Counted from the stretch's first letter, positions 1-10,442 are shown. The stretch is 64,000 nt of DNA from Guptibacillus hwajinpoensis (GCF_005144865.1 NZ_SWFM01000003.1:578281-642280); one strand, 5' to 3'. Notes: generated by a model from the sequence alone, not told the origin. Numbers and translations: made by a program.

Positions 1-218
1 TGTACGATGAGTGGAGTACCACGTATAACCGCAATATAAATGTTTGCTATCCAGTTTAAAATCTTGGATTGTGAAATCTTAAATAATGCAAAGAAGAGTC
101 CTATAAAAACTGCAATTAGAACCGATACGAATGTAACTCGTATGGTGAGCCATAACCCTTCAAAGAATACAGGGTAGCTATTTAATAATGTTTCTAAAAA
201 ATGACCAAAAGTTGGCAA
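1..218 (-). CDS. Amino-acid ABC transporter permease, N-terminal part (cut by window edge)
   Basis: About 72 N-terminal residues are visible before the window edge. The protein starts MPTFGHFLETLL, has a first membrane segment around residues 28-45, and ends in a stretch containing IRGTPL, the conserved arginine-glycine-threonine motif of HisM/GlnP-type polar amino-acid permeases. The start is a TTG at 216-218, preceded by AAGGAG about 8 nt upstream. It follows the solute-binding lipoprotein gene on the same strand, with a hairpin between them, so the two are very likely one importer; an ATPase gene probably lies beyond the edge. The substrate (cystine, glutamine, arginine or similar) cannot be told from this fragment. 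Confidence 0.8.
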   Translation of the reverse strand, partial: MPTFGHFLETLLNSYPVFFEGLWLTIRVTFVSVLIAVFIGLFFALFKISQSKILNWIANIYIAVIRGTPLIV

Positions 219-255
219 GTGAAATCAGCTCCTTAGAGTTGTGTAGCATAGTTTA

Positions 256-289
256 AAAAGGAATGTGTGCAATAGCACACATTCCTTTT
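256..289 (-). terminator. Hairpin with T-run between the binding-protein and permease genes
   Basis: An 11-bp perfect inverted repeat (GGAATGTGTGC, loop AATA, GCACACATTCC at 260-285), followed on the minus strand by five T. It sits between two genes of one apparent operon. It therefore probably acts as a partial terminator that lets the abundant binding protein be made in excess of the permease. Confidence 0.7.
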
Positions 290-291
290 CC

Positions 292-1104
292 TTACTCGCT
301 GTCAGGATTCTGGGTGATGTCTACTCCGATGTATTCCTCACTAAGTTCTTTAAGCGTTCCATCTTCTTTTAGTTCCTGTAACGCCTTGTTTACAGCTTCT
401 AAAAGATTTGCATTCTCTTTCTTAATCGCAACAGCCTGTTCACTAGTACCAAGCTGCTCTACTTTTTCAATTTTAAAGCCTTCTTCAATTGCTTGTTTAC
501 CAGTAATGTCATCTGTAATAACGGCATCGTGCTTTCCTTCGCTTAAGGCACGAAGGGCAGTCTGATCACTGTCGTAATTCGAAATTTTGTCTGTGTACTC
601 CTGTGCAGATTTCTCGTATGTCGAGCCTTTTGATACTGCTACATCTTTATCAGATAGATCTTCTACACTCTTAATGTCACTTCCAGGCTGTACGTAGAGA
701 ACAGGACCTGAATAATAGTATGGTTCACTAAAATTCACTGCTTCTTTACGCTCATCTGTAATCGTATGACTAGCTACTGCTGCATCATAGCGTCCTGATT
801 GAATAGCTGACACCATACCACTAAACTTAAATTTCTCAACTGCTGGCTCAAGTCCTAGCTTTTCTGCAATAGCTTTACCTACCGCAACGTCAAAACCGTC
901 AAGGTCACCGTTCTCATCAACCGTACTAAAAGGAGGAAACTCTCCCGAAACGACGTAACTGAATTTACCATCTTTTGTTAGTTCCAGTCCATCAGATCCT
1001 TCAGATCCTGACGATTCACTCTCTTCGTTACCCCCACCACAGGCAGTAAGAATAAGAACAAACGTTAACATTAGTGCGGTAAGAAAACTCCACTTCTTTT
1101 TCAT
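292..1104 (-). CDS. Amino-acid ABC transporter substrate-binding lipoprotein
   Basis: A 270-residue lipoprotein of the family 3 polar amino-acid binding proteins (SBP_bac_3). The signal peptide begins MKKKWSFLTA and has a lipobox LTAC with the lipidated Cys at about residue 22, so it is anchored outside the membrane. Typical features follow: GEFPPFSTVDENGDLDGFDV near the mature N terminus, SGRYDAAVASHTITDERK, and a C-terminal LKEDGTLKELSEEYIG. It captures an amino acid for the permease encoded just downstream. The start was set at ATG 1102-1104, 10 nt after GGGGG; an in-frame GTG at 1110 is the alternative but only 4 nt from that site. Ligand specificity is not readable. Confidence 0.85.
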   Translation of the reverse strand: MKKKWSFLTALMLTFVLILTACGGGNEESESSGSEGSDGLELTKDGKFSYVVSGEFPPFSTVDENGDLDGFDVAVGKAIAEKLGLEPAVEKFKFSGMVSAIQSGRYDAAVASHTITDERKEAVNFSEPYYYSGPVLYVQPGSDIKSVEDLSDKDVAVSKGSTYEKSAQEYTDKISNYDSDQTALRALSEGKHDAVITDDITGKQAIEEGFKIEKVEQLGTSEQAVAIKKENANLLEAVNKALQELKEDGTLKELSEEYIGVDITQNPDSE

Positions 1105-1168
1105 CTTCACATGTCCCCCTTGAACGACTTTTCTTTTATGCAGTTAAGATTATGTAAACTGCGATATT

Positions 1169-1197
1169 ACTATAATACCAATATTTTGACATTTCAA
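1169..1197 (-). promoter_or_regulatory. Likely sigma-A promoter of the amino-acid transporter operon
   Basis: Minus-strand TTGAAA, 17-nt spacer, TATAGT, ending about 58 nt upstream of the binding-protein start. The rest of the 1105-1354 gap shows no riboswitch or other clear signal. Confidence 0.5.
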
Positions 1198-1354
1198 TCA
1201 ATTCTACATAAACGTTACTACACCCCCTATTAAAGCATTTACAAGCATAAGACGGACTCAGCAAGCTTATCCTTCTGTTTACTAGCCTTCCTTTCTATTC
1301 CCTTTAAAAATGATAGACAAACATGATTTTTCTGAATAATTAAAACGATTTACA

Positions 1355-1382
1355 CAAAAAAAGACCAGCATATATGCCGGTC
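1355..1382 (-). terminator. Rho-independent terminator after engB
   Basis: Stem GACCGGCA / TGCTGGTC (1363-1382, one G-U pair) with a short loop, followed on the minus strand by a run of seven or more T. It lies just after the engB stop. Confidence 0.8.
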
Positions 1383-1391
1383 ATAATTACT

Positions 1392-1973
1392 TTATAAATA
1401 GGATCTTATGGCGCTCCAAACATCTTCTTTACCCTGTCCCGTATGAGAAGAGAACGTTACGAGCTTATCAGTTGGCTCAATCTTAAGCGTTTGACTAACA
1501 ACTTTCAGATGCTTGCCCCATTTTCCTTTTGGAATTTTGTCAGACTTTGTTGCTACTACGATAACTGGAATCTCATAATGCTTTAACCAATCATACATAA
1601 CAACATCGTCGTTTGAAGGTGAATGTCTTAAGTCGACGATTTGAATAACAGCTTTCAACTGATCTCGATCAGTTAAATACGTTTCAATCATTTTGCCCCA
1701 AGAATCTCTTTCTTTCTTCGATACTTTTGCAAATCCATATCCTGGAACGTCGACAAAGTAAAGAATTTCATTAATCATATAGAAATTGAGAGTTTGTGTT
1801 TTACCAGGCCTCTGAGAAGTTCTGGCAAGGTTCTTTCGATTAATCAGCGTGTTGATTAAAGATGATTTACCTACATTTGATCTACCAGCTAGTCCAATCT
1901 CAGGTAATCTATCTATAGGATATTGCTCCGGTTTAACAGCGCTGATAATAAAATCTGATTTTGTTACTTTCAT
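1392..1973 (-). CDS. engB: Ribosome biogenesis GTP-binding protein EngB/YsxC
   Basis: A 193-residue small GTPase of the TrmE-Era-EngA-YihA-Septin-like class, needed for late 50S ribosomal subunit assembly. Visible motifs are G1 GRSNVGKSS (about residues 30-38), G3 DVPGYG (about 75-80) and G4 TKSD (about 142-145). Length matches the family. The ATG overlaps the lonA stop by 4 nt (ATGA) and has GGGGG 7 nt upstream inside lonA, so it is translationally coupled to lonA. The lonA-engB (ysxC) pairing is the usual Bacillus arrangement. Confidence 0.95.
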   Translation of the reverse strand: MKVTKSDFIISAVKPEQYPIDRLPEIGLAGRSNVGKSSLINTLINRKNLARTSQRPGKTQTLNFYMINEILYFVDVPGYGFAKVSKKERDSWGKMIETYLTDRDQLKAVIQIVDLRHSPSNDDVVMYDWLKHYEIPVIVVATKSDKIPKGKWGKHLKVVSQTLKIEPTDKLVTFSSHTGQGKEDVWSAIRSYL

Positions 1974-4291
1974 TTATTCTCCCCCACAAGTGCGGTTTTT
2001 AACACTTCATCCAAATGTGAAACTGGAAGGAAGGTTAAATCTTTGCGTATGCTTTCTGGAATATCTTCCAGATCTTTTTCATTTTCTTTTGGCATTATAA
2101 TCGTCGTTAATCCAGCACGGTGAGCACTTAACGACTTTTCTTTTAACCCACCAATTGGAAGGACACGTCCACGAAGGGTGATTTCACCCGTCATCCCTAC
2201 ATCTCTTCGAACAGCCTTGCCAGTTAATGCGGATACTAGAGCTGTTGCAATGGTAATTCCTGCAGAAGGACCATCTTTTGGAGTCGCTCCCTCTGGAACA
2301 TGAATGTGAATATCGTTCGTTTCATGGAAAGTAGGATCAATAGAAAGTTCTTCGGACTTTGAGCGAATATAACTGAAAGCAGCCTGAGCAGACTCTTTCA
2401 TAACGTCTCCAAGCTTACCTGTTAGAATCAACTTCCCTTTTCCTGGTGATAAGGAGACTTCAATTGCAAGTGTGTCTCCTCCGGCAGTTGTATAAGCAAG
2501 GCCTGTGGCCGTACCAATTTGATCTTCTTTCTCTGCTTCACCATATCGGAACTTTGGATGTCCTAGTAGTTCTTCAAGCATAGACTCTGTTACAATAACA
2601 CGTTTTTTCTTACCAGAAACGATTAATTTAGTCGCTTTTCGACAAACAGTTGCAATTTGTCGTTCCAGATTACGAACACCAGCTTCTCTTGTATACTGAC
2701 GTACAAGCTTATAGAGACTTTCATCTCTAATCTGAAGATTACTCTTGCTCAAGCCATGCTCTTCCAATTGTCTTGGCATCAGATAGTTCTTAGCAATATT
2801 AACTTTCTCGATTTCAGTATAACCTGCAATACGAATAACTTCCATTCGATCAAGAAGTGGCTCAGGAATCGTTGCAAGGCTGTTTGCTGTTGTTACAAAC
2901 ATGACTTTCGAAAGATCGTAAGGCTCCTCAATATAATGGTCACTAAACGTGTTATTTTGCTGTGGATCGAGTACTTCAAGCAAGGCAGAAGAAGGATCAC
3001 CGCGGAAATCATTAGACATTTTATCAATTTCATCAAGAAGGAAAACAGGATTCACCGTACCCGCTTTTTTCATTCCACGAATGATTCGACCTGGCATAGC
3101 ACCGACATATGTTCTTCTATGACCGCGGATTTCAGCTTCATCACGAACACCACCTAGTGATATACGGACGAATTCACGTCCAATAGAACGAGCTACTGAT
3201 CGTGCAAGTGAAGTCTTCCCTACTCCTGGTGGTCCTACAAGGCATAGAATTGGTCCCTTAAGAGATTTCGTTAGCTGTTGAACAGCAAGGTATTCAAGGA
3301 CACGTTCTTTTACATTCTCAAGACCATAATGATCTTCATTTAGTATTTTTTCAGCATGGTTGATATCAAGATTATCCTCAGTTTCTTTCGACCAAGGAAT
3401 TTGAATTAACCAATCAATATAGTTTCGTATCACTGAACTTTCAGCAGAGCTCTGAGGAATCTTCTCGTATCGATCAAGCTCTTTGTAAGCCATTTCTTGG
3501 ACATTTTCAGGCATATCCGCTTCTTCAATCTTCTCTTTCAAAGACGAAACTTCACCTGTTTTACCTTCTTTTTCACCCAGCTCATTTTGAATAGCCTTCA
3601 TTTGTTCGCGAAGGTAGTATTCTTTCTGAGTCTTTTCCATAGAACGCTTAACTCTTTGTCCGATTTTTTTCTCAAGATCAATGACGTCTTTCTCATTTTG
3701 GAGAATTTCAATGAGCTTATTTAATCGTTCCTGAGAATTATACGTTTCAAGAATTTCTTGCTTCTGACGAATCTTTAGTGAAAGATGGGATGCGATGATA
3801 TCTGCAAGCCGTCCTGGTTGCTCAATATCACTTACAGAAGCGAAGGTCTCAGCCGTTACCTTCTTAGAAACTTTAATATATTGTTCAAATAAATCTAGCA
3901 CAGTACGCATTAGCGCTTCTTCTTCAACGTTCCGTTCAGCGCTCTCATCGATCTGCTCGATTTCGACTTCATAAAATTCTTCTGTATCTTTAAATTCAAT
4001 TATCTTCCCACGTTGAAGTCCTTCAACAAGAACTCGAATCGTACCATTAGGTAGCTTAAGCATTTGCTTAACGGTTGCAAGCGTACCAATTTCGTAAATA
4101 TCTTCAACTTCTGGTGTCTCAATTTCTACTTCTTTTTGTGTAGAGAGGAAGATTTGTTGATCGTCCATCATAACCTTCTCAAGTGCTTGAACAGATTTAT
4201 CTCGTCCAACATCAAGATGCAAAACCATGGATGGATATACCAGCAACCCTCTTAATGGTAATAATGGCAATGTTTTATGTTCACTTTTCAA
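1970..4291 (-). CDS. lonA: ATP-dependent protease LonA
   Basis: A 773-residue LonA protease of full family length. It has the N-terminal substrate-binding LON domain (about 1-200), a coiled-coil stretch rich in E/K (about 200-250), an AAA+ module with Walker A GPPGVGKT (about 357) and Walker B LLDEIDK, and a C-terminal protease domain with the catalytic-serine motif KDGPSAG and a downstream catalytic Lys. It degrades misfolded and regulatory proteins in the cytosol. The start is TTG (4289-4291) with GGAGG 8 nt upstream. An ATG 6 nt earlier is in another frame and reads only four codons before a stop. It is followed by engB with an overlap. I saw no CtsR operator upstream. Confidence 0.96.
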   Translation of the reverse strand: MKSEHKTLPLLPLRGLLVYPSMVLHLDVGRDKSVQALEKVMMDDQQIFLSTQKEVEIETPEVEDIYEIGTLATVKQMLKLPNGTIRVLVEGLQRGKIIEFKDTEEFYEVEIEQIDESAERNVEEEALMRTVLDLFEQYIKVSKKVTAETFASVSDIEQPGRLADIIASHLSLKIRQKQEILETYNSQERLNKLIEILQNEKDVIDLEKKIGQRVKRSMEKTQKEYYLREQMKAIQNELGEKEGKTGEVSSLKEKIEEADMPENVQEMAYKELDRYEKIPQSSAESSVIRNYIDWLIQIPWSKETEDNLDINHAEKILNEDHYGLENVKERVLEYLAVQQLTKSLKGPILCLVGPPGVGKTSLARSVARSIGREFVRISLGGVRDEAEIRGHRRTYVGAMPGRIIRGMKKAGTVNPVFLLDEIDKMSNDFRGDPSSALLEVLDPQQNNTFSDHYIEEPYDLSKVMFVTTANSLATIPEPLLDRMEVIRIAGYTEIEKVNIAKNYLMPRQLEEHGLSKSNLQIRDESLYKLVRQYTREAGVRNLERQIATVCRKATKLIVSGKKKRVIVTESMLEELLGHPKFRYGEAEKEDQIGTATGLAYTTAGGDTLAIEVSLSPGKGKLILTGKLGDVMKESAQAAFSYIRSKSEELSIDPTFHETNDIHIHVPEGATPKDGPSAGITIATALVSALTGKAVRRDVGMTGEITLRGRVLPIGGLKEKSLSAHRAGLTTIIMPKENEKDLEDIPESIRKDLTFLPVSHLDEVLKTALVGENK

Positions 4292-4313
4292 TCATGGCAC
4301 CTCCAGACAACAA

Positions 4314-4342
4314 ACTATAAAAAATCTTATTTGACTCGTAAA
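4314..4342 (-). promoter_or_regulatory. Candidate lonA promoter
   Basis: Minus-strand TTTACG, 17-nt spacer, TATAGT. The implied leader would be very short, with the ribosome site almost at the transcript start, so the call is tentative. Confidence 0.3.
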
Positions 4343-4449
4343 AATCCTGAGCTTATCTAGTTAATAAGTTGTACTTCATTGTATCCTAACTATCTTGCAC
4401 TTGTCTAATCTTCCCTGTCCAATCTCCTAAAAAAACTTATCTACATAAA

Positions 4450-4482
4450 GAAAATCCCGCCCTTTAACTACCGGGCTGGGAT
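4450..4482 (-). terminator. Terminator overlapping the lonB stop codon
   Basis: Stem ATCCCGCCC (4454-4462) against GGGCTGGGAT (4473-4482), followed on the minus strand by TTTTC and more T/C. The lonB stop codon (4464-4466) lies in the loop side of the hairpin, so the last codons of lonB also encode the 5' arm. Confidence 0.75.
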
Positions 4483-6125
4483 TGTCCCATCACTATAGAT
4501 GGATATTCTTGTTGCTTTCCAAGAAGAAAAGCTGCATCAAACACCTCTGACAAATGCTTAACAGGTACGACTTTGATACCCTTTATTACTTTAAGCATTT
4601 CTTCGTTATTTTCCTCGGGAATTAATGCAAGCTCTGCTCCAGCATCGCGAGCAGCCGTTACCTTTGCAAATACGCCACCAACTGGTTTAACGAACCCATG
4701 AATACTAACTTCACCTGTCATAGCTATTTTGTTACTAACAGGGCTTCCTTTAATAGCTGAATATATACCTGTTGCAATTGCAACCCCTGCTGAAGGCCCA
4801 TCCACTGGAACACCGCCAGGGAAATTGATATGTAGATTGTAAGAATCAGCAGGAATGCCCATTGCCTTTAGAACAGTCATCACATTTTCAACCGAAGATT
4901 TTGCAAGACTCTTTCTTCGAATCGACTTGGATTGATTTCCAATGCTTTCTTCTTCCACAATCCCTGTAATCGTAACAGTCCCTTCCTTCTCTGCTTTAAC
5001 AGCTGTTACTTCAATTTCAAGTAGTGCTCCCGTATTTGGTCCGTAAACAGCAAGGCCATTCACTAGCCCAGTACTTGGATGAAGTGGAATTTTCCTTTCA
5101 GGTCGAGGTGTTAGTCTGCTTGCATGGATAACCCATTCCATATCGGCTGCTGTAATACTCCCTCTACTCTCCGTAATTGCAAGTCCTGCAGCAATTTGCA
5201 TCAAATTTACAGCTTCACGTCCATTTCTTGCATATCTGCTAACACGCTGTATTCCTTCATCATCTAACGTAAGGTTGAGCTTTTTAGCAGCTCTGGTTGC
5301 AATTCTAGCAATTTCATCCTGACTTAGTTCCCTAAAGTACACCTCCATACATCTTGAACGAATGGCAGGAGGAATTTCGTCGGGTGTTCTTGTGGTAGCT
5401 CCAATCATCCTGAAATCAGCAGGTAACCCATTCTGGAATATATCATGTATGTGTGTTGGGATATTCGAGTTCTCTTCATTGTAATAAGCACTTTCTAGAA
5501 AAACCTTACGATCTTCTAGCACTTTTAGAAGCTTATTCATTTGGATCGGATGAAGCTCTCCAATTTCATCAATAAAAAGAATTCCTCCATGTGCATTTGT
5601 TACAGCACCTTGTTTGGGTTGAGGAATACCAGCTTGTCCCATAGCACCTGCCCCTTGATAAATAGGGTCATGAACAGAACCAATTAATGGATCTGCAATG
5701 CCTCTTTCATCAAACCTTGCAGTTGTAGCATCCAATTCAACAAACACCGCTGTTTGTTTAAAAGGGGTTCCGCGGTTGCGTTTTGCCTCTTCTAGCACTA
5801 GCCGAGCTGCAGCCGTTTTACCAACCCCAGGCGGACCGTATATAAGTACATGTTGAGGATTCGGTCCGCAAATAGCAGCTCTTAGAGTACGAATCCCCTC
5901 TTCTTGGCCCACAATTTCTGAAAAACCATTAGGTCTAATGCGCTCTGAAAGTGGCTCACTTAACGAAATACTCCTTAATCGTCTTAAGTGCTCCATTTCT
6001 TTTCGGGATTCTTTATCTATAGAAACTTTCTGGGTTCGCTGATTACGAAGCAAATTCCAGAAATACAATCCTATAACAATTCCAAAAAACAATTGTATCG
6101 CTAACGCAATGCCTGTCCAATTCAT
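4464..6125 (-). CDS. lonB: Membrane-anchored ATP-dependent protease LonB
   Basis: A 553-residue LonB-type protease. The N terminus, MNWTGIALAIQLFFGIVIG, is a single membrane anchor; then comes an AAA+ domain with Walker [11 protein letters not shown] (about residue 100) and Walker B LFIDEIGE, then a Lon protease domain with VDGPSAG. It lacks the large LonA substrate domain. In B. subtilis LonB is made in the forespore under sigma-F; that role is inferred by homology. The start is ATG 6123-6125 with AGGAGG 7 nt upstream. The reading frame stays open back to 6311, overlapping clpX, but the extension has no ribosome site and crosses the clpX terminator, so it was rejected. Confidence 0.93.
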   Translation of the reverse strand: MNWTGIALAIQLFFGIVIGLYFWNLLRNQRTQKVSIDKESRKEMEHLRRLRSISLSEPLSERIRPNGFSEIVGQEEGIRTLRAAICGPNPQHVLIYGPPGVGKTAAARLVLEEAKRNRGTPFKQTAVFVELDATTARFDERGIADPLIGSVHDPIYQGAGAMGQAGIPQPKQGAVTNAHGGILFIDEIGELHPIQMNKLLKVLEDRKVFLESAYYNEENSNIPTHIHDIFQNGLPADFRMIGATTRTPDEIPPAIRSRCMEVYFRELSQDEIARIATRAAKKLNLTLDDEGIQRVSRYARNGREAVNLMQIAAGLAITESRGSITAADMEWVIHASRLTPRPERKIPLHPSTGLVNGLAVYGPNTGALLEIEVTAVKAEKEGTVTITGIVEEESIGNQSKSIRRKSLAKSSVENVMTVLKAMGIPADSYNLHINFPGGVPVDGPSAGVAIATGIYSAIKGSPVSNKIAMTGEVSIHGFVKPVGGVFAKVTAARDAGAELALIPEENNEEMLKVIKGIKVVPVKHLSEVFDAAFLLGKQQEYPSIVMGQSQPGS

Positions 6126-6223
6126 AATCGTACCTCCTGGAGATTTATCAATAGCACTAGTATCTCCTGAGGTATGGTTCCATAAACCGGAAATCAATAA
6201 TTTGAATCCATTAATAGGAATAT

Positions 6224-6254
6224 AAAAAAACCAACCACCCACGGGTGATTGGTT
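6224..6254 (-). terminator. Terminator after clpX
   Basis: Stem AACCAATCACCC against GGGTGGTTGGTT with one mismatch and a tight loop (6229-6254), followed by seven T on the minus strand. It separates clpX from lonB, which must have its own promoter in 6126-6223. Confidence 0.75.
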
Positions 6255-6261
6255 AATTTTC

Positions 6262-7536
6262 TTATGCACTTTCCTTTGGTGATTTCTTATCTTCATCAAT
6301 AACAGAGCCATCTTCTAAAATCAATTTAGGTGTGGACTTTTCACTTACAGTTGAAGCTGTAAGCACACATTTCTTAATCTCATCACGAGAAGGAAGATCG
6401 TACATCACATCAAGCATAATGCCTTCAATAATAGAACGAAGTCCACGTGCACCTGTCTTTCTTTCGATAGCTTGTTTAGCAATTTCAACAAGAGCATCAT
6501 CTTCAAATTCAAGCTCTACATCGTCAAGTTCTAGAAGCTTCTGGTATTGTTTAACAAGCGCATTTTTAGGCTTTGTAAGAATTTCAACCAGTGCTTCTTC
6601 ATCAAGTGGTTCAAGGCTTCCGATAACTGGAAGACGACCGATGAATTCCGGAATAAGTCCGAAGCGAAGTAAGTCTTCTGGAAGTACTTTGCTTAGATAT
6701 TCACCTGGCTTAAGATCTTCCTGTTTTGCTTCACCACTGAATCCAATGATTTTCTTACCAAGACGACGTTTAATGATTTGTTCGATACCATCAAATGCTC
6801 CTCCGCAAATAAAGAGGATATTCGTCGTATCAATTTGGATAAATTCTTGATGAGGATGCTTACGTCCACCTTGTGGAGGAACGCTTGCAGTAGTACCCTC
6901 AAGAATTTTAAGTAGTGCCTGCTGTACACCTTCACCTGACACATCACGTGTAATAGAAGGGTTTTCAGACTTACGAGCAACTTTATCGATTTCATCGATG
7001 TAAATAATACCTTTTTCAGCTTTTTCTACATCGTAATCTGCGGCTTGGATGAGTTTAAGAAGAATATTCTCAACATCCTCACCTACATAACCTGCTTCAG
7101 TTAATGACGTTGCATCCGCTATTGCGAAAGGCACGTTCAAAATTCTAGCAAGGGTTTGAGCGAGAAGAGTTTTACCGCTACCTGTTGGACCAATCAACGC
7201 GATGTTACTCTTTGCAAGTTCTACGTCATCTGGTTTACCTGAAGCGTTAATACGCTTGTAGTGATTATAAACCGCAACAGATAGAGACTTTTTCGCTTTT
7301 TCTTGGCCGATGACATAGTCATCAAGGATCTGACAAATTTCATGAGGCTTCGGTACTTCTTTGAAGTCCACCTCTTCTTCAGTTCCAAGCTCTTCTTCTA
7401 CAATTTCAGTACAAAGTTCAATACATTCATCACAGATGTATACACCTGGTCCTGCAACTAGCTTTCGTACTTGATCCTGTGTTTTACCACAGAAAGAACA
7501 TTTCAGTTGTCCTTTTTCGTCGTTAAATTTAAACAT
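6262..7536 (-). CDS. clpX: ClpX, ATP-dependent unfoldase subunit of ClpXP
   Basis: A 424-residue AAA+ unfoldase that feeds substrates to ClpP. The N-terminal C4 zinc-binding domain has Cys13, Cys16, Cys35 and Cys38. Walker A is GPTGSGKT (about 116-123), the pore loop is GYVGED (about 149-154) and Walker B is IIYIDEID. The ClpP-binding IGF-type loop is seen as KIIGFSGE. Length is normal. The ATG has AGGGGTG upstream. It sits between tig and lonB as in B. subtilis. I found no CtsR heptads or CIRCE element in the upstream 325 bp. Confidence 0.97.
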   Translation of the reverse strand: MFKFNDEKGQLKCSFCGKTQDQVRKLVAGPGVYICDECIELCTEIVEEELGTEEEVDFKEVPKPHEICQILDDYVIGQEKAKKSLSVAVYNHYKRINASGKPDDVELAKSNIALIGPTGSGKTLLAQTLARILNVPFAIADATSLTEAGYVGEDVENILLKLIQAADYDVEKAEKGIIYIDEIDKVARKSENPSITRDVSGEGVQQALLKILEGTTASVPPQGGRKHPHQEFIQIDTTNILFICGGAFDGIEQIIKRRLGKKIIGFSGEAKQEDLKPGEYLSKVLPEDLLRFGLIPEFIGRLPVIGSLEPLDEEALVEILTKPKNALVKQYQKLLELDDVELEFEDDALVEIAKQAIERKTGARGLRSIIEGIMLDVMYDLPSRDEIKKCVLTASTVSEKSTPKLILEDGSVIDEDKKSPKESA

Positions 7537-7801
7537 GAATTCACCCCTAACCGTTGATCTCGATGAAATCCGAGTAGGTCTATCTGCAAAGAAACTCCAT
7601 TAGTTCAACTGAACTAACTATCACTTATTAAGCAATCCTAACGGGCATTCACCACTGGTTTCTTATCCTATTTATGTATTGAAATTGTATCACATAACTC
7701 AAAAGGATACGAAGTAAAACGACTCTTTGAAAGCTTACTATGTATAGAGTATTTGTCCTACTACTATGTTTAGCTAATTTGAATGATTTCATTACTACTT
7801 C
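7537..7801 (-). other. clpX upstream region, no gene
   Basis: Non-coding leader of clpX. The only promoter-like element is a minus-strand TGATACAAT (extended -10) in 7686-7700, with a poor -35. No CIRCE or CtsR-type operator and no repeat copy was seen. Confidence 0.4.
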
Positions 7802-7838
7802 TTTTTTAAAAACAAGGCGCAATTAAGCGCCTTGTTTC
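7802..7838 (-). terminator. Terminator after tig
   Basis: Stem AACAAGGCGC / GCGCCTTGTT (7811-7836) with a six-base loop, followed by a T-rich run on the minus strand. Confidence 0.8.
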
Positions 7839-7861
7839 AAATAAGCCAATGATAGCTTTAA

Positions 7862-9154
7862 TTATGCTTTTTTGCTGTTATCTACAAGAACATCGATTGC
7901 TTTACGGACGCGAAGGTCACCTTTAAGTGCATCAGTGCCGCCCTGCATTGTTAGCATTGAACGAATTTGTTCTTCTTCCATGTTGTACATTGCTGCCATC
8001 TTGGAAAGTTCTTCATTTACTTCTTCTTCAGAAACTTCAACATTCTCAGCGTCAGCAATCGCTTCAAGAGTCAAGTTCGTGCGCACGCGCTTTTCACCGT
8101 CTTCTTGCATTTGTTCGCGAAGTGCTTTCTCATCTTGTCCAGAGAACTGGTAGTACATTTCAAGGTTCATACCTTGTTGTTGTAGACGCTGTTCAAATTC
8201 TTGAAGCATGCGATCTACTTCTGCATCTACCATAGCAGATGGAAGATCGATCTCACTATTTTCAGCAGCTTTTTCAATCAACGTGTCTTTCTTTTGAACA
8301 TCAGCATCTTCTGCTTTTTGCTTCGCAAGATTTTCTTTCGTTGTTTTCTTAAGCTCATCAAGTGTTTCGACTTCTTCGTTTACGTCTTTAGCAAACTCAT
8401 CGTCAAGCTCTGGAAGCTCTTTACGCTTAATGTCGTGAATTTTCACCTGGAACTTCGCTTCTTGTCCAGCAAGGTTCTCAGCATGGTACTCTTCAGGGAA
8501 AGTAACTGTTACTTCCTTTTCAGCGCCAGCTTTCTCACCAATCAATTGCTCTTCAAATCCAGGGATAAACGTGTTTGAACCGATTTCTAGTGAATAGTTC
8601 TCGCCTTTTCCACCTTCAAATGGTTCTTCACCTAGGAAGCCTTCAAAGTCGATTACTGCTGTATCGCCTTCTTGAAGCTCTCCGTCTTCAACAACAACAA
8701 GCTCAGCTTGCTTTTCTTGAAGAGCTTTAAGCTCAGCTTCTACTTCTTCGTCTGTTACATTCGTATCTTGTTCTTCAACTTCAAGACCTTTGTATTCGCC
8801 AAGCTTAACTTCAGGCTTAACTGTTACAGTTGCTTTGAAGATCAAGTTTTGACCTTTTTCCATTTGCTCAACGTCAACTTCTGGACGATCAACTGGCTCA
8901 ATTCCAGATTCGTCAATAGCTTCGGAATATGCTTTTGGAAGAATGATATCAAGAGCATCTTGATAAAGAGATTCTACACCAAAACGTTTTTCGAAAAGAG
9001 AACGTGGCATTTTACCTTTACGGAATCCAGGTACGTTTACCTGTTTAACAACCTTTTTGAACGCTTCATCAAGCGCAGTATTTACCTCAGTAGCGTCAAC
9101 TTCAACTGTAAGGACGCCCTGGTTACCTTCAAGCTTTTCCCATTTTGCAGTCAT
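7862..9154 (-). CDS. tig: Trigger factor, ribosome-associated chaperone
   Basis: A 430-residue trigger factor. The N-terminal ribosome-binding domain carries the signature GFRKGKMPR (about residues 43-51), followed by an FKBP-type prolyl isomerase domain (about 160-245, with [24 protein letters not shown] text) and a helical, acidic, methionine-rich C-terminal chaperone domain. It binds nascent chains at the ribosome exit. The start ATG has GGAGG about 10 nt upstream. Monocistronic, with its own promoter and terminator, next to clpX as in B. subtilis. Confidence 0.97.
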   Translation of the reverse strand: MTAKWEKLEGNQGVLTVEVDATEVNTALDEAFKKVVKQVNVPGFRKGKMPRSLFEKRFGVESLYQDALDIILPKAYSEAIDESGIEPVDRPEVDVEQMEKGQNLIFKATVTVKPEVKLGEYKGLEVEEQDTNVTDEEVEAELKALQEKQAELVVVEDGELQEGDTAVIDFEGFLGEEPFEGGKGENYSLEIGSNTFIPGFEEQLIGEKAGAEKEVTVTFPEEYHAENLAGQEAKFQVKIHDIKRKELPELDDEFAKDVNEEVETLDELKKTTKENLAKQKAEDADVQKKDTLIEKAAENSEIDLPSAMVDAEVDRMLQEFEQRLQQQGMNLEMYYQFSGQDEKALREQMQEDGEKRVRTNLTLEAIADAENVEVSEEEVNEELSKMAAMYNMEEEQIRSMLTMQGGTDALKGDLRVRKAIDVLVDNSKKA

Positions 9155-9291
9155 TTACACATTACCTCCAACAATAAATATATTTCCACTAATCGAGCGT
9201 TTAAATAAGATGACACTTTTTGGAGTATAAAAGCGTCTACTTACTTTTAAACGGTCTCTTTTACTAGTAAATATGGGTTTGCAACTATTGT

Positions 9292-9319
9292 ATTATAACA
9301 TAGAACAGCCGGTTTTCAA
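9292..9319 (-). promoter_or_regulatory. Likely tig promoter
   Basis: Minus-strand TTGAAA, 16-nt spacer, perfect TATAAT. It leaves a leader of about 130 nt before tig. Confidence 0.5.
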
Positions 9320-9413
9320 CACATACGGCATGATTGCAAACCGTTTAGCCATAGTACAGCTTATCGATGATTTCTTTTAATCGCAAGTAAAAACATTTAC
9401 TTTCCATTTATTT

Positions 9414-10442
9414 CTACTCAAAGGGACGGTAAAAAGGCTGATTCTCTATGTTCATAATGCGATTTGCAGCCACTTCGTACTCCGAAGATTTGATTTGATA
9501 ATGCTCACGCAATTCTTCATTAGTAATCTCTTCACCATTCATGTCGGAAGCCACTTTATGAACAGCTGCAGCCCAGACGGAACTATTCGAAGGTTCAGCT
9601 TCAAATGGAGAAATAGCGAAAAGGTAATGCCACCAAATTTGCATGCACATCTCAAACAGAGCTGGGTTTTTCTGTTCTAATACGTCAGAGAGTTTTGACT
9701 TCACACTTAAAGAGAAATCTTGTAAAAAGATATCTTTTAAGTGGGATGGGTTAACAGTAATCTCTCTACCAAATTTATGTACGACGACTTCTTGATCCAA
9801 CTCTTTTTCTCTTAGAACCTGTAATACAAGGCTCTTCAGAAGAGGATCTTTGTTTGTTTCATTTAGATATGTAAGGTATACGGGGATTGACTTTTTCTCA
9901 TCTGCAGCGCTTAACTTCTGAATTGCCAGCCACTGTTTCTCCGTCTTATCGCTTTCTAGATAAGCAATCAGCTTGTCAGTATCTTCCTCTTGAACAGCGT
10001 CATACTCATCATGGGAATCAAGGTCATAATTTGTCATTTGTCTGCTGAAATGCAGCAGCTGATAGAGCGATTCCGCAATGTTCGACGGAAGCTGTTTTTC
10101 TTGTATTACCGCTTCAATCATCGTAACCACTTTCTGATACTTTCCAAGCTGAACCAATATTGATATGTATACTTGAAAAATGTCATAATAGTCCCCGATA
10201 CCCTGCTGCATCATTGTTTCACAGCGTTCAGAAGCTTCCATTAAATCTCCCATCTCAACCAGGCTGAGCACCATCCCAAAATGCCCTTGTGGATGATCTG
10301 GTTCAATTTCAAGAAGCTGACTGAAATGTTCATGTGCCTCTTTTATTTGCTTAGCTTTTAGTGCTGCCATTCCTTTTTCGACAAGCTTGCCTGCCACGTT
10401 TGGGAAATAAACTATTTTCCGTTCATGCTTTTCTTTATCCAT
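9414..10442 (-). CDS. ysoA: TPR-repeat protein YsoA family
   Basis: A 342-residue cytosolic protein with tetratricopeptide-like helical pairs in the first 100 residues (EHFSQLLEIEPDHPQGHFGM is a typical TPR unit), followed by an acidic linker and a helical C-terminal half with no known catalytic motif. It matches YsoA of B. subtilis in length, N-terminal TPRs and position beside tig. Its function is unknown; TPRs suggest a protein-interaction role. The ATG has GGAG about 10 nt upstream. Confidence 0.8.
   Translation of the reverse strand: MDKEKHERKIVYFPNVAGKLVEKGMAALKAKQIKEAHEHFSQLLEIEPDHPQGHFGMVLSLVEMGDLMEASERCETMMQQGIGDYYDIFQVYISILVQLGKYQKVVTMIEAVIQEKQLPSNIAESLYQLLHFSRQMTNYDLDSHDEYDAVQEEDTDKLIAYLESDKTEKQWLAIQKLSAADEKKSIPVYLTYLNETNKDPLLKSLVLQVLREKELDQEVVVHKFGREITVNPSHLKDIFLQDFSLSVKSKLSDVLEQKNPALFEMCMQIWWHYLFAISPFEAEPSNSSVWAAAVHKVASDMNGEEITNEELREHYQIKSSEYEVAANRIMNIENQPFYRPFE

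Noticed and set aside
4464..6311. Longer LonB start with a 62-residue N-terminal extension
   Set aside because: The extension overlaps clpX and its terminator, lacks a ribosome site and is not family-like; ATG at 6125 has AGGAGG at ideal spacing and starts at the membrane anchor.
7537..7861. CtsR or CIRCE heat-shock operator upstream of clpX (and lonA)
   Set aside because: I looked for the tandem GGTCAAA heptads and the CIRCE inverted repeat on both strands and saw none.
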